Source: Bosea sp. OAE506 (GTDB lineage Bacteria; Pseudomonadota; Alphaproteobacteria; Rhizobiales; Beijerinckiaceae). Taken from it: a DNA stretch of 64,000 nt. The notes beneath the pieces were generated by a model that saw only the letters and a program-made list of their open reading frames with translations, was not told the DNA's origin and did not search any database. The position numbers and the translations under genes are program-made. Below, piece by piece: positions 55,610-63,670 of this stretch. Location: the NCBI RefSeq assembly GCF_040546595.1, contig NZ_JBEPOB010000001.1:4713001-4777000 (forward strand). The letters run 5' to 3'. Every line of letters begins with the position of its first letter. Positions within the stretch are counted from its first letter, which is position 1.

Positions 55610-56520
55610 GCAATATCGACAGCCTCTTCCCCGGCTTTACCGGGCGCTGGATCAACGGGCCCGTGGGCAAGATCTTCGCCCGCGTCGGCGGCGAGGGACC
55701 GCCGGTGGTGCTGATCCACGGCTTTCCGCAGACCCATGCCGAATGGCACCGCATCGCCACAGAACTGGCCAAGACGCACAGCGTGGTCTGCCCGGATCTG
55801 CGCGGCTATGGCTGGTCGATGGCGCCCCATGGCGATGGTGGGCGCGAGACCTACACCAAGCGCGCCATGGGCGAGGACATCGTCGCGGTGATGCAGGCGC
55901 TGGGGCATCTGCGCTTCGCCGTGGTCGGTCATGACCGCGGGGCTCGCGTCGCCTACCGGCTGGCGCTGGACCATCCCGGCCGCGTCGAGAGGCTGGCGCT
56001 GCTGGACATCCTGCCAACCGTCTCGATGTGGGATGGCATGAATGCCGGGCGCGCCATGCAGGTCTATCACTGGACCTTCCTCGCCCAGCCCGAGCCGGTG
56101 CCGGAGAACCTGATCAAGGCCGATCCGCTGGGCTGGCTCGACCACACCATCGCGAGCTGGACGCGAGCGAAGTCGCTCGACCTGTTCGATCCCCTGGCGA
56201 TGCAGGCCTATGGCGAATCCTTCGGCGACCCCGCCCGGATTCATGCCGCCTGTGAGGATTACCGCGCCGGTGCGACCACCGATGTCGAGCATGACCGGGT
56301 CGATCTCGCCGCGGGCACCCGCATCCTCTGCCCGACGCTGGTCCTGTGGGGCGAGGCCGGCATCCCGGCGAAAGGCGCAAGCCCGCTCGAGATCTGGCGC
56401 GAGACCTTCGCGCCGCAGGCGGAAGGGACGGCGATCGCGAGCGGGCATTTCCTGCCCGAGGAGAACCCGGCGGCGACGCTGGCGGCGCTCGTGCCCTTCC
56501 TGTCGCAACCCATTGCCTGA
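55606..56520 (+). CDS. Fluoroacetate dehalogenase-like alpha/beta hydrolase
   Basis: A 304-residue hydrolase with an Asp nucleophile, as in haloalkane dehalogenases and epoxide hydrolases: VVGHDRGARVAYRLALDHP (Asp110). The pattern fits fluoroacetate dehalogenases, with Phe40, Arg111 and Arg114 for the carboxylate, Asp134 as the acid, and His155, Trp156 and Tyr219 as the fluoride pocket. The catalytic base is likely His281 (ASGHFLPEENP). It probably hydrolyses a 2-haloacid, possibly fluoroacetate. The numbering agreement with the Rhodopseudomonas enzyme is from memory. ATG 55606 lies in a 4-nt overlap with vapC. Confidence 0.85.
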   Translation: MSNIDSLFPGFTGRWINGPVGKIFARVGGEGPPVVLIHGFPQTHAEWHRIATELAKTHSVVCPDLRGYGWSMAPHGDGGRETYTKRAMGEDIVAVMQALGHLRFAVVGHDRGARVAYRLALDHPGRVERLALLDILPTVSMWDGMNAGRAMQVYHWTFLAQPEPVPENLIKADPLGWLDHTIASWTRAKSLDLFDPLAMQAYGESFGDPARIHAACEDYRAGATTDVEHDRVDLAAGTRILCPTLVLWGEAGIPAKGASPLEIWRETFAPQAEGTAIASGHFLPEENPAATLAALVPFLSQPIA

Positions 56521-56547
56521 GGCGGCGCGAAGGGCCAGATTCGGGTG

Positions 56548-57450
56548 ATGACGCGCAGCGCGCCCCGCCCTCCAGACCAAGATTCGCAGGATGCCACCGT
56601 GCGGCGACAGCCGCAGCCAGGCCAAACCGAGCTTGCCCTCGTGCTGGGGGCCGGCGGCGCGCGCGGGCTCAGCCATATCGTGGTGCTGGAGGCGCTCGAC
56701 GAACTCGGCATTCGGCCGGCCCTGATCGCGGGCTGCTCGATGGGTGCGATCGTCGGCGCGGCCTATGCGGCCGGGCTGTCGGGCCGCGATCTGCGCGATT
56801 ATGTCACCGCCTCCTTCCGCGACCGGGCCAAGGTGATCGCGCGGCTGCTCGATGCCCGCATCGGCAAGTTCACCGACCTGATGCGCGGGCTCGGGAACCC
56901 CGTCCTTATCGATGGCGAGCGGATGCTCGACCTGTTCTGGCCGGATTCCGTGCCCGACCGTTTCGAGGATCTGAAGACGCCCTTCCTGGCGACGGCGACC
57001 GACTACCATCTGCATGCCGAGGTCGCCCTCGGCCGTGGCCCGCTGACGCCGGCCGTGGCGGCCTCGCTGGCGATCCCGGGGCTGATCCGCCCGGTCGTGA
57101 TCGAGGGGCGCGTGCTGATCGATGGCGGCGCGATCAACCCCCTGCCCTATGACCGGCTGATGGCGCCGGGCCGGATCGTCATGGCAGTCGACACCAGCGC
57201 GCCGGCCACGGTCAGCGAGACCCGGGTTCCCAGCCCGCTGGAGGCGATGCTCGGCGTCAGCCAGATCCTGACGCGGACGATCGTACAGCGCATGATCGAG
57301 CGCCAGCCGCCGGACATCCTGATCCGTGCCGGGGCCGATGGTATCGGCGGGCTCGACTTCTTCAAGGCGAAGGCGATCCTGGAGGCGGCCGAACCCGTCA
57401 AGGACGAGGTCAAACGGCGGCTGACGCAAGCGCTGGAAGAGGCGCGCTGA
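56548..57450 (+). CDS. Patatin-like phospholipase (RssA-type)
   Basis: A 300-residue patatin domain protein. The oxyanion loop GAGGARGLSH, the nucleophile GCSMGAIVG (Ser64) and the catalytic aspartate VLIDGGAIN are all present. The family hydrolyses acyl esters of phospholipids. ATG 56548 is used; a GTG directly before it is also possible. It lies 27 nt after the dehalogenase-like gene, and its last 41 nt overlap the convergent ArsR gene. Confidence 0.92.
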   Translation: MTRSAPRPPDQDSQDATVRRQPQPGQTELALVLGAGGARGLSHIVVLEALDELGIRPALIAGCSMGAIVGAAYAAGLSGRDLRDYVTASFRDRAKVIARLLDARIGKFTDLMRGLGNPVLIDGERMLDLFWPDSVPDRFEDLKTPFLATATDYHLHAEVALGRGPLTPAVAASLAIPGLIRPVVIEGRVLIDGGAINPLPYDRLMAPGRIVMAVDTSAPATVSETRVPSPLEAMLGVSQILTRTIVQRMIERQPPDILIRAGADGIGGLDFFKAKAILEAAEPVKDEVKRRLTQALEEAR

Positions 57451-58153
57451 CGAGCTCGGGCGCGTCGCAGACGAAGCCCGGCAACGCCTGCGCCAACGCC
57501 ACCCGCCCGCTCTCCGTCAACGTCACCGCGCGGCTGTCCTTGCGGCGTAGGACCCAAGCCTTATCGAAGCAGCGGCAGGCCAGGGCGGCGGCGAGATGGC
57601 CCGCGAGATGCGGCCTGCGCTCGCTCCAGTCGAGGCAGGGGCGCAGAAGCGCGCGGCGCGGCGGCTTGTCCGGCAGGGCAATCCCGAGCGCGGCGAAGAC
57701 GCCCTCCCCCGACGGCGTCAGGCCGTAGCCGCCCTCGGCCACGGCGAGATGACCGCCCGCCACAAGCGCATCGTGGATATCCGTGCCGAGCCGTCCGGCG
57801 AAATGGTCGTAGCAGGTGCGGGCCTGGCTGAGTTCGGCACCGACGCGCTTTGGCAATCGCCGGGCGGCCGGCCCGGAAGCGGCGAGCACCATCAGCCCCT
57901 CCAGCGCCTGGGCGACCTCGGCACCCGCCAGGCGGTAGTAGCGGTGGCGTCCCTGTGCCGCGACGGCCAGAAGGCCTCCCCGTAGTAATTGCGCCAGATG
58001 GCCGCTGGCGGTCTGCGGGGCGACGCCGGCGAGGAAGGCGAGTTCCTTCGCGGTCAGCGCGCGGCCATCCATCAGCGCATGCAGGATGTTCGCGCGGGCG
58101 GGGTCGCCCATCAGACTGGCGATTTCCGCGAGGTAGGGGCCGCTGGCGTTCAT
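57410..58153 (-). CDS. ArsR family transcriptional regulator with C-terminal extension
   Basis: A 247-residue regulator. The N-terminal winged helix (about 10-90) has MGDPARANILHALMDGRALT and VAPQTASGHLAQLLRGGLL. A C-terminal region of ~150 residues of unknown role follows; it has few cysteines and no obvious metal site. ATG 58153 gives the usual N-terminus. It is divergent from a TauE-type permease, its most likely target. Confidence 0.88.
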   Translation of the reverse strand: MNASGPYLAEIASLMGDPARANILHALMDGRALTAKELAFLAGVAPQTASGHLAQLLRGGLLAVAAQGRHRYYRLAGAEVAQALEGLMVLAASGPAARRLPKRVGAELSQARTCYDHFAGRLGTDIHDALVAGGHLAVAEGGYGLTPSGEGVFAALGIALPDKPPRRALLRPCLDWSERRPHLAGHLAAALACRCFDKAWVLRRKDSRAVTLTESGRVALAQALPGFVCDAPELVSAPLPALASAAV

Positions 58154-58198
58154 GCCGCGAGGATGCGCCGTCCTGCCGCCAGCGCAAGAGGCGATGCT

Positions 58199-58212
58199 AC
58201 GGCCGCGGCCGT
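58199..58212. promoter_or_regulatory. Palindrome between arsR-type and tauE-type genes
   Basis: ACGGCCGCGGCCGT is a perfect 14-bp palindrome in the 89-nt divergent region, placed as an operator would be for the ArsR-family repressor. In GC-rich DNA such palindromes also arise by chance. Confidence 0.3.
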
Positions 58213-58242
58213 TGTGTCCTGCCGAGACAGCGGGCTTCGGCA

Positions 58243-59016
58243 ATGCGACAACACGGCATGCTCCAGCCTCTCAGCACCGATCCCTCCCTCCTGCTCTTCA
58301 TTGCCGCGACCTTCCTGCTCGCCGGCTTCGTCAAGGGCGTCATTGGGCTCGGCCTGCCGACCATTGCCGTCGGCGTGCTCGGCGTCGTCATGGCGCCGGC
58401 CCAGGCCGCGGCGCTGCTCGCCGTGCCCAACCTCGTCACCAATGGCTGGCAGCTCGCGACGGGGCCGAGTCTCCGGCGCGTCCTTTCGCGGCTCTGGCCG
58501 ATGCTGGCCGGGATCGCGGCCGGGACCTGGCTGGGCGCGGGACTGATCGAGCAGCAGAAGAACGGTTCCGCGACCTTGTGGCTCGGTCTCGCTCTGGTGC
58601 TCTACGGGCTGGTCGGCCTGAAGGCGGCCAAGCTGCGGGTCCCCGCCGGAGCCGAGGCATGGCTGGCGCCGCTCGTCGGGCTTGCAACCGGTGTGGCCAC
58701 CGCGGCGACGGGGGTCTTCGTGCTGCCGGCGGTGCCCTATCTGCAGGCGCTCGGTCTCGACAAGGACGAACTCGTCCAGGCGCTCGGCCTGTCTTTCCTG
58801 GTCTCGACGCTGGCGCTCTCTGTCGGACTGCTGGAGGCGGGCGTGCTCGATGCGCGGGTCGCGCTGCAGTCAGGCCTCGCGCTCCTGCCTGCGCTCGCCG
58901 GCATGGCCGCAGGCGCGGCGCTGCGCGCCCGCATCTCGGCTGCGACCTTCAGGCTCTGCTTCTTCGCCGGGCTTCTGGCGCTCGGCGGCTATCTGGTGCT
59001 GCGCGCGACCGGCTGA
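58243..59016 (+). CDS. TauE/SafE family sulfite/organosulfonate-type permease
   Basis: A 257-residue protein with eight predicted membrane helices in two related halves. It has the TauE pattern FVKGVIGLGLPTIAVGVLG near the start and GVATAATGVFVLPAVPYLQ in the second half. The family exports or imports sulfite, sulfonates and small acids. ATG 58243 and ATG 58258 are both possible starts. The divergent ArsR gene probably controls it. Confidence 0.88.
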   Translation: MRQHGMLQPLSTDPSLLLFIAATFLLAGFVKGVIGLGLPTIAVGVLGVVMAPAQAAALLAVPNLVTNGWQLATGPSLRRVLSRLWPMLAGIAAGTWLGAGLIEQQKNGSATLWLGLALVLYGLVGLKAAKLRVPAGAEAWLAPLVGLATGVATAATGVFVLPAVPYLQALGLDKDELVQALGLSFLVSTLALSVGLLEAGVLDARVALQSGLALLPALAGMAAGAALRARISAATFRLCFFAGLLALGGYLVLRATG

Positions 59017-59035
59017 CGCCGGTCGCGCCAGGGCC

Positions 59036-59458
59036 TCAGCGGCCGCGGGTGTTGTAGGCGAAGCGGCGATTGCTGCGCTTGACGCCGTACCAGGCCAGTT
59101 GCCGGTCCCCGACATCGACATGGACGAGACCGTTCGAATAGGAGCCGACACCGCCGACGGCATCGAGGCTCTTCGCCACCGCGGCAGCCTTGCGCGGCGT
59201 CGTCGCCAGCGGGCGGAAGTCGATGGCCTTGCCACTGTAGTGCTGGGAATTGCGGGCATGGCGCCCGCCGCAGGTCGAGGTGATCTGGATCGGACCGATC
59301 TTCCCGACCAGGTCCCGGATCATGGCGACGGTTTCGGCCTTGAGGCAGCGCAGCCCCTTGACCTGGGGCTGGAAGGAAACCTGCTCGATCGCGGAGTCTG
59401 CGCGCGCAAGAACAGGCACCGAGACCGTGAAGATCACGGCCATAACAATACAACGCAT
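59036..59458 (-). CDS. Peptidase M15-type D,D-/L,D-carboxypeptidase-like protein
   Basis: A 140-residue secreted protein. A signal peptide (about 1-21) is followed by an M15_3-type fold with the zinc motif QHYSGKAIDFR (His73, Asp80) and GLVHVDVG (His113, Asp115). Such enzymes trim peptidoglycan peptides. It is a small standalone catalytic domain, convergent with the TauE gene. Confidence 0.87.
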   Translation of the reverse strand: MRCIVMAVIFTVSVPVLARADSAIEQVSFQPQVKGLRCLKAETVAMIRDLVGKIGPIQITSTCGGRHARNSQHYSGKAIDFRPLATTPRKAAAVAKSLDAVGGVGSYSNGLVHVDVGDRQLAWYGVKRSNRRFAYNTRGR

Positions 59459-59857
59459 TACTAACCTGACGTGATGGGGAGAGTGGAAGGCTCAAGCCAC
59501 CATCATGGGGTCCGGCTGAGCGGTTCGGGCGCTTCACTAGAGCGATCACGCGGCCAAAACAAGGCAGATGATCTATCCTGATCTATCACTGTAGCCTGAG
59601 GCTCGACCCAAGACTCGGCGGCCACGCCTGAAACGCTCCGGAATCGGGCAGATTCATCAACGGTTACGAACGCACCGATCGGCCTGCGCCGGTTTCGGCC
59701 GCTGGCCGGCGGATTTCGGCCGACGATACGAAGGCCTCGCCCGGAGGATTTGCGGCATCGCATTGACGCAGCGCTAACCGCAGGGGCGCTCTGCGAGCGC
59801 AACGGCTCTTCACGCATGCTAGCGTTCGATCGTCCGATCCTGCAGGGGAGAGGGAGA
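59459..59857. other. Divergent intergenic region without a gene
   Basis: This 399-nt gap separates the minus-strand M15 gene from a plus-strand small gene. It contains a short direct repeat TGATCTATC (about 59570-59588) and no supported reading frame. Promoters for both flanking genes should be here, but none stands out. Confidence 0.6.
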
Positions 59858-60226
59858 ATGATCGACGAGACGCGCAACTATCTCCTCTCCGAGATAGAGA
59901 CGCTGCAGGCCACCGTGTTCAAGGCGGGTGCGCTGAACGCCAAGACGCTGGGCGCGGCCGCCGAGAAGCACCTCGAAAACGTTCTGCCGCTGGTGGCGCT
60001 GTCGCCGCCCCTGGAGGAGGCGACCTATCTCGCCGTGGCCCAGATCGCCCAGTTCGCGCGGCTGCTCTACGGACAGGTGCCGATCGCCGAGATCGAGCAG
60101 GCGCGGCGCAGCACGCTCGTCGCGGTCGATGCGCTGGCGGCGCTGATGCTGGCTTCGCTGCAGGGCCAACCCACACGAATGCAGGCTGGCGAGCCCGCCA
60201 CCGATCCGCTGACGCTCGCCGGCTGA
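59858..60226 (+). CDS. Conserved hypothetical helical protein
   Basis: A 122-residue soluble protein that is mostly helical (ETRNYLLSEIETLQATVFKA, AKTLGAAAEKHLENVLPLVA). It has no signal peptide, membrane helix or known motif. AGGGAG lies 3-8 nt before ATG 59858. It is convergent with tadA, with 12 nt between stops. Function is unknown. Confidence 0.8.
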   Translation: MIDETRNYLLSEIETLQATVFKAGALNAKTLGAAAEKHLENVLPLVALSPPLEEATYLAVAQIAQFARLLYGQVPIAEIEQARRSTLVAVDALAALMLASLQGQPTRMQAGEPATDPLTLAG

Positions 60227-60238
60227 AGCCGGCCGCAG

Positions 60239-60721
60239 CTAGCGGCGTTCGCGGAAGAAGTCGCGCAGCAGTGCGGCCGCCTCGCTCTCCCGCAGCCCGC
60301 CATAGACCTCCGGCGCATGATGACAGCTCGGGCTGGCATAGAGCCGAACCCCGTTCTCGACCGCCCCGCCCTTGGGATCACCCGCGCCGAAATAGAGCCG
60401 GCGGATGCGGGCAAACGAGATCGCCGCCGCGCACATCGGGCAGGGTTCGAGCGTGACGTGGAGATCGCAGCCGATCAGGCGCTCGGATCCCAGCGCCTCG
60501 CAAGCGAGCCGCAGCGCCAGCATCTCGGCATGGGCCGTCGGATCCTTGAGTTCCAGCGTCCGGTTGCCGGCGCGGGCCAGCACCACACCGTCCCGGCTGA
60601 CGACGGCGCCGACCGGCACCTCCCCGCGCGAGGCGGCAGCGCGCGCCTCATCGAAGGCGAGTGCCATCGGATCCGGGGCGGGCACGGGCGCAGGCTCGGC
60701 CTTTGATCGCTGCGGGGCCAC
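60239..60721 (-). CDS. tadA: tRNA-specific adenosine deaminase
   Basis: A 160-residue zinc deaminase that converts A34 to inosine in tRNA-Arg(ACG). Motifs are THAEMLAL-type (His64, Glu66 in TAHAEMLAL) and EPCPMCAAA (Cys94, Cys97). GTG 60721 is used because GGAGG lies just upstream. ATG 60667 would remove an 18-residue Pro-rich N-terminus and is also plausible. It is divergent from the rluB-type gene, a common pairing. Confidence 0.94.
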   Translation of the reverse strand: MAPQRSKAEPAPVPAPDPMALAFDEARAAASRGEVPVGAVVSRDGVVLARAGNRTLELKDPTAHAEMLALRLACEALGSERLIGCDLHVTLEPCPMCAAAISFARIRRLYFGAGDPKGGAVENGVRLYASPSCHHAPEVYGGLRESEAAALLRDFFRERR

Positions 60722-60851
60722 CGAACCTCCGTTTTGGCGCTCGCGGCGCCGGAAGCGCTCTGCTACAAGCGCCGGCTACACCGCGAATTTCGAGCCTGTC
60801 CAGCGTGCGAAGCGGATCTTCGCCCGCAAGACGATAGGCTCAGGAGCTATC

Positions 60852-63009
60852 ATGAGCGACGACAACAATCAGAAAAGCCGGGGCCCGCGCAAGGGCGGCG
60901 GAACCGGCGGACGCGGCGGCGGGTCTGGCGGCGGCCGTGATGGCGGCGGTTTCGGCGGCAAGGGCCCGCGTGCCGGAGGATCGGCCGGTGGCGAGCGCAA
61001 GCCGTTCCGTGGCCGCAGCGACAGTGCCGAGCGCCCGGCGCGAGCCGATGGCCCGGCGCGCCCGTTCCGGGCCCGCCCCGATGGCGAGCGCAGCGGCAGC
61101 CGCCCGCCGCGCGAAGGCTTTGCGCCCCGTGGCGAGCGTCCGGCTTCCGGGGGCAAGCGCTTCGACAAACCCGGCTTCGACAAACCGCGCTTCGACCGTC
61201 CCCGCTCCGACGGCCCGGCGCGTCCGCGGCGGGCTCGCGAGGAAGCCCCGGTTTCCGAGGCCAAGCTGCTGCCTTCGCTGATCCAGGAGCCCGAGCGCAT
61301 CGCCAAGGTAATGGCGCGGGCCGGCGTTGCCTCGCGCCGCGACAGCGAGGCGATCATCCTCGAAGGCCGCGTCAGCGTGAACGGTCGCGTGATCGACAGC
61401 CCCGCGCTGGATATCGGCCCCGACGACGTCGTGCTGATCGACGGCGAGCCGCTGCCGGCGCGCGAGCGCACGCGGATGTGGCTCTATCACAAGCCGCGGC
61501 GGGCTGGTGACGACGAACCACGACCCCGAAGGGCGGCCGACGGTGTTCGACGCGCTGCCGGAGGACCTGCCACGCGTGCTCTCGATCGGCCGGCTCGACA
61601 TCAACACCGAGGGCCTGCTGCTGCTGACCAATGACGGCGGCCTGGCGCGCATGCTGGAACTGCCCGAGACGGGCTGGCTGCGGCGCTACCGCGTGCGCGC
61701 CTTCGGCTCGGTGACGCAGGACAAGCTCGACACGCTGCGTGACGGCGTGACCATCGACGGCGTCTCCTACGGCCCGGTCGTGGCGCGCTTCGAGCGCCAG
61801 CAGGGCTCCAACACCTGGCTGACGGTCGATCTGCGCGAGGGCAAGAACCGCGAGGTCAAGACGGTGCTTGAGCATCTCGGCCTCGACGTGAACCGGCTGA
61901 TCCGGGTTTCGTTCGGGCCGTTCCAGCTCGCCGACCTGCCCGAGGGCGAGGTCGACGAGATCCGCTCGCGCGTGCTGAAGGACCAGCTCGGCGAGGAGCT
62001 GATGGCCAAGGCCGGCGTCGATTTCGAGGCGCCGCGCCGCGATGAACTGCCGGCGGCCCCGCCGCGACCTCTCGTGAGCAAGGCTGCGCCGAGCGGCGAT
62101 GACCGCCCGCGCCGGCGCGAGAGCGGCGACCGCGACGGCAAGCCCGAGCGCTGGCAGAGCGACGCCGTGCGCACGCCCTCGCAGGACGACCGCAGCGACA
62201 AGCCGTGGAAGCGCACCGTCTGGCGCGATGCCGAGGCCGAGCCGCAGCGCGAGCGCAAGGCCCCGCCGCGCCGCGGCGCCGACCCCAAGGCCGAGCGCCA
62301 GACGCGCGAGGCCAGCGGCGAGGTGGTGCGCCGCCGCGACAAGGCGATCGCCGATCCCAAGGGCCGGCGCGTGCTGGTCGAGCGCGTCGGCGCCCCGCCC
62401 CGTGAGGAGCGTGCCGAAAGGCCTGCGCGCGACGGTGTGAACCCGAAGCGCAGGCCCGATCGCCTGCCGCGCAGCGAGCGCGGCGAGCGGAACGCCGCGG
62501 AGGCGCGCCAGCCCCGCGCAGCCGAACGCGCCAGCAGCAGCGAGCGTCCGGCCCGCCGCCCTCGTATCGAAGGTGGCGAGCGCGACCGCACGCAGGAGCG
62601 GCCCTGGCAGGATGCCGGGCCCCGCACGGAGCGTCCCGCGCGGGCGCCGAGACCCGAGAGAGCCGGCGGCGACAAGCCTTATGGCGAGCGCCCCGAGCGT
62701 GCGCCCCGCGGCGACCGCCCCGAACGCGCTCCGCGCGAGGGCGGTGAGCGGCCTCCGCGCCGTTCCGACGACGCTCCGGGCGGCGCCAAGCGCAGCTATG
62801 CGGCGCGCTCCAGCGAGCGGCCCGCGGGCCGCAGCGGCGAACGCAGCGGGGGTAAATCCTTCGGCGCCAAGCCGGGCGGCAAGTCCTTCGGCGGCAAACC
62901 CGGTGGCGGCCGGCCCTTCGGCGGCAAGCCGGGCGGCGGTGGACGTCCGGGTGGCGGCCGCCCTGGCGGCGGGTCCAAGGGGCCGCGCTCCGGCGGCAAG
63001 CGGGACTGA
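60852..63009 (+). pseudogene. rRNA pseudouridine synthase (RluB-type), single-base frameshift
   Basis: The protein has a Gly/Arg/Ser-rich disordered start (~130 residues), then an S4 domain (ERIAKVMARAGVASRRDSEA). After that the frame breaks at 61500: the first frame reads YHKPRRAGDD and stops at 61634. Removing one base near 61500 gives HKPRGLVTTNHDPEGRP and continues into the synthase domain with the catalytic motif GRLDINTEGLLLLTNDG (Asp), then a ~340-residue Arg/Gly/Pro-rich tail to 63009 (718 residues in all). No slippery heptamer is seen. Sequencing error or a recent mutation is likely. Confidence 0.88.
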
Positions 63010-63019
63010 CGGCTAACCG

Positions 63020-63586
63020 ATGCGGATCGTCGGCGGACGTTTGCGCGGGCGAGCGCTGGCCGGCCCCAAGCCGGGGATCGGGACCATCCGCCCGACCTCG
63101 GACCGGCTGCGCGAATCCCTCTTCAATGTGCTCGCCCATGCCTATGCCGACCCGCTCGACGGCGCCCGCGTGCTCGACCTCTTCGCCGGCACCGGGGCGC
63201 TCGGCTTCGAGGCGCTGTCGCGCGGCGCCACCTTCGCGCTGCTGGTCGATGACGGCACCGAGGCGCGCGGCCTGATCCGCGAGAACCAGATGGCGCTCGG
63301 GCTCGCCGGCCACAGCCGCGTCTTCCGGCGCGACGCGACCAAGCTCGGCCCGATCAGCGCCATGGACCCCTTCGCGGTCGTGTTCTGCGACCCGCCCTAC
63401 CGCAAGGGCCTCGGCGAGACAGCACTCGCCTCCGCCCGCGATGGCGGCTGGCTGGCGCCCGGCGCGCTGGTGATCCTGGAGGAGGCTGGCGATGTCGAGA
63501 TCGCCCTGCCCGACGGGTTCGAACTGCTCGAGCGGCGGGAGTACGGGGAGACGCAGGTTCTGATCCTGCAGGCGAGCCAGCCGTAA
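63020..63586 (+). CDS. rsmD: 16S rRNA m2G966 methyltransferase
   Basis: A 188-residue SAM-dependent N2-guanine methyltransferase. The N-terminal GGRLRGRALAGPKPG and RPTSDRLRESLFN are family hallmarks. The SAM loop is VLDLFAGTGALGFEALSRGA, and the catalytic motif is CDPPYRKGLG. It follows rluB by 11 nt, a conserved pairing in alphaproteobacteria. Confidence 0.96.
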   Translation: MRIVGGRLRGRALAGPKPGIGTIRPTSDRLRESLFNVLAHAYADPLDGARVLDLFAGTGALGFEALSRGATFALLVDDGTEARGLIRENQMALGLAGHSRVFRRDATKLGPISAMDPFAVVFCDPPYRKGLGETALASARDGGWLAPGALVILEEAGDVEIALPDGFELLERREYGETQVLILQASQP

Positions 63587-63593
63587 CGGTCCG

Positions 63594-63616
63594 CCCGATG
63601 CCCTTCACGCATCGGG
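63594..63616 (+). terminator. Hairpin after rsmD
   Basis: CCCGATGC and GCATCGGG form a perfect 8-bp stem around a 7-nt loop, 8 nt after the rsmD stop. No T-tract follows, so termination is only possible. Confidence 0.35.
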
Positions 63617-63670
63617 CCGCATCCCAAATCGCATGACGCCGGCGGCCGCGACCCACGCATAGTCGCACGA

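Noticed and set aside
61490..61510. Programmed ribosomal frameshifting in the rluB-type gene
   Set aside because: No slippery heptamer, stimulatory hairpin or conserved frameshift is apparent, and RluB homologs are encoded in one frame.
62650..63009. Short repeated units in the rluB tail as a possible CRISPR or minisatellite
   Set aside because: The units are in-frame Arg/Gly/Pro codons with variable spacing, so they are protein low-complexity repeats and not spaced DNA repeats.
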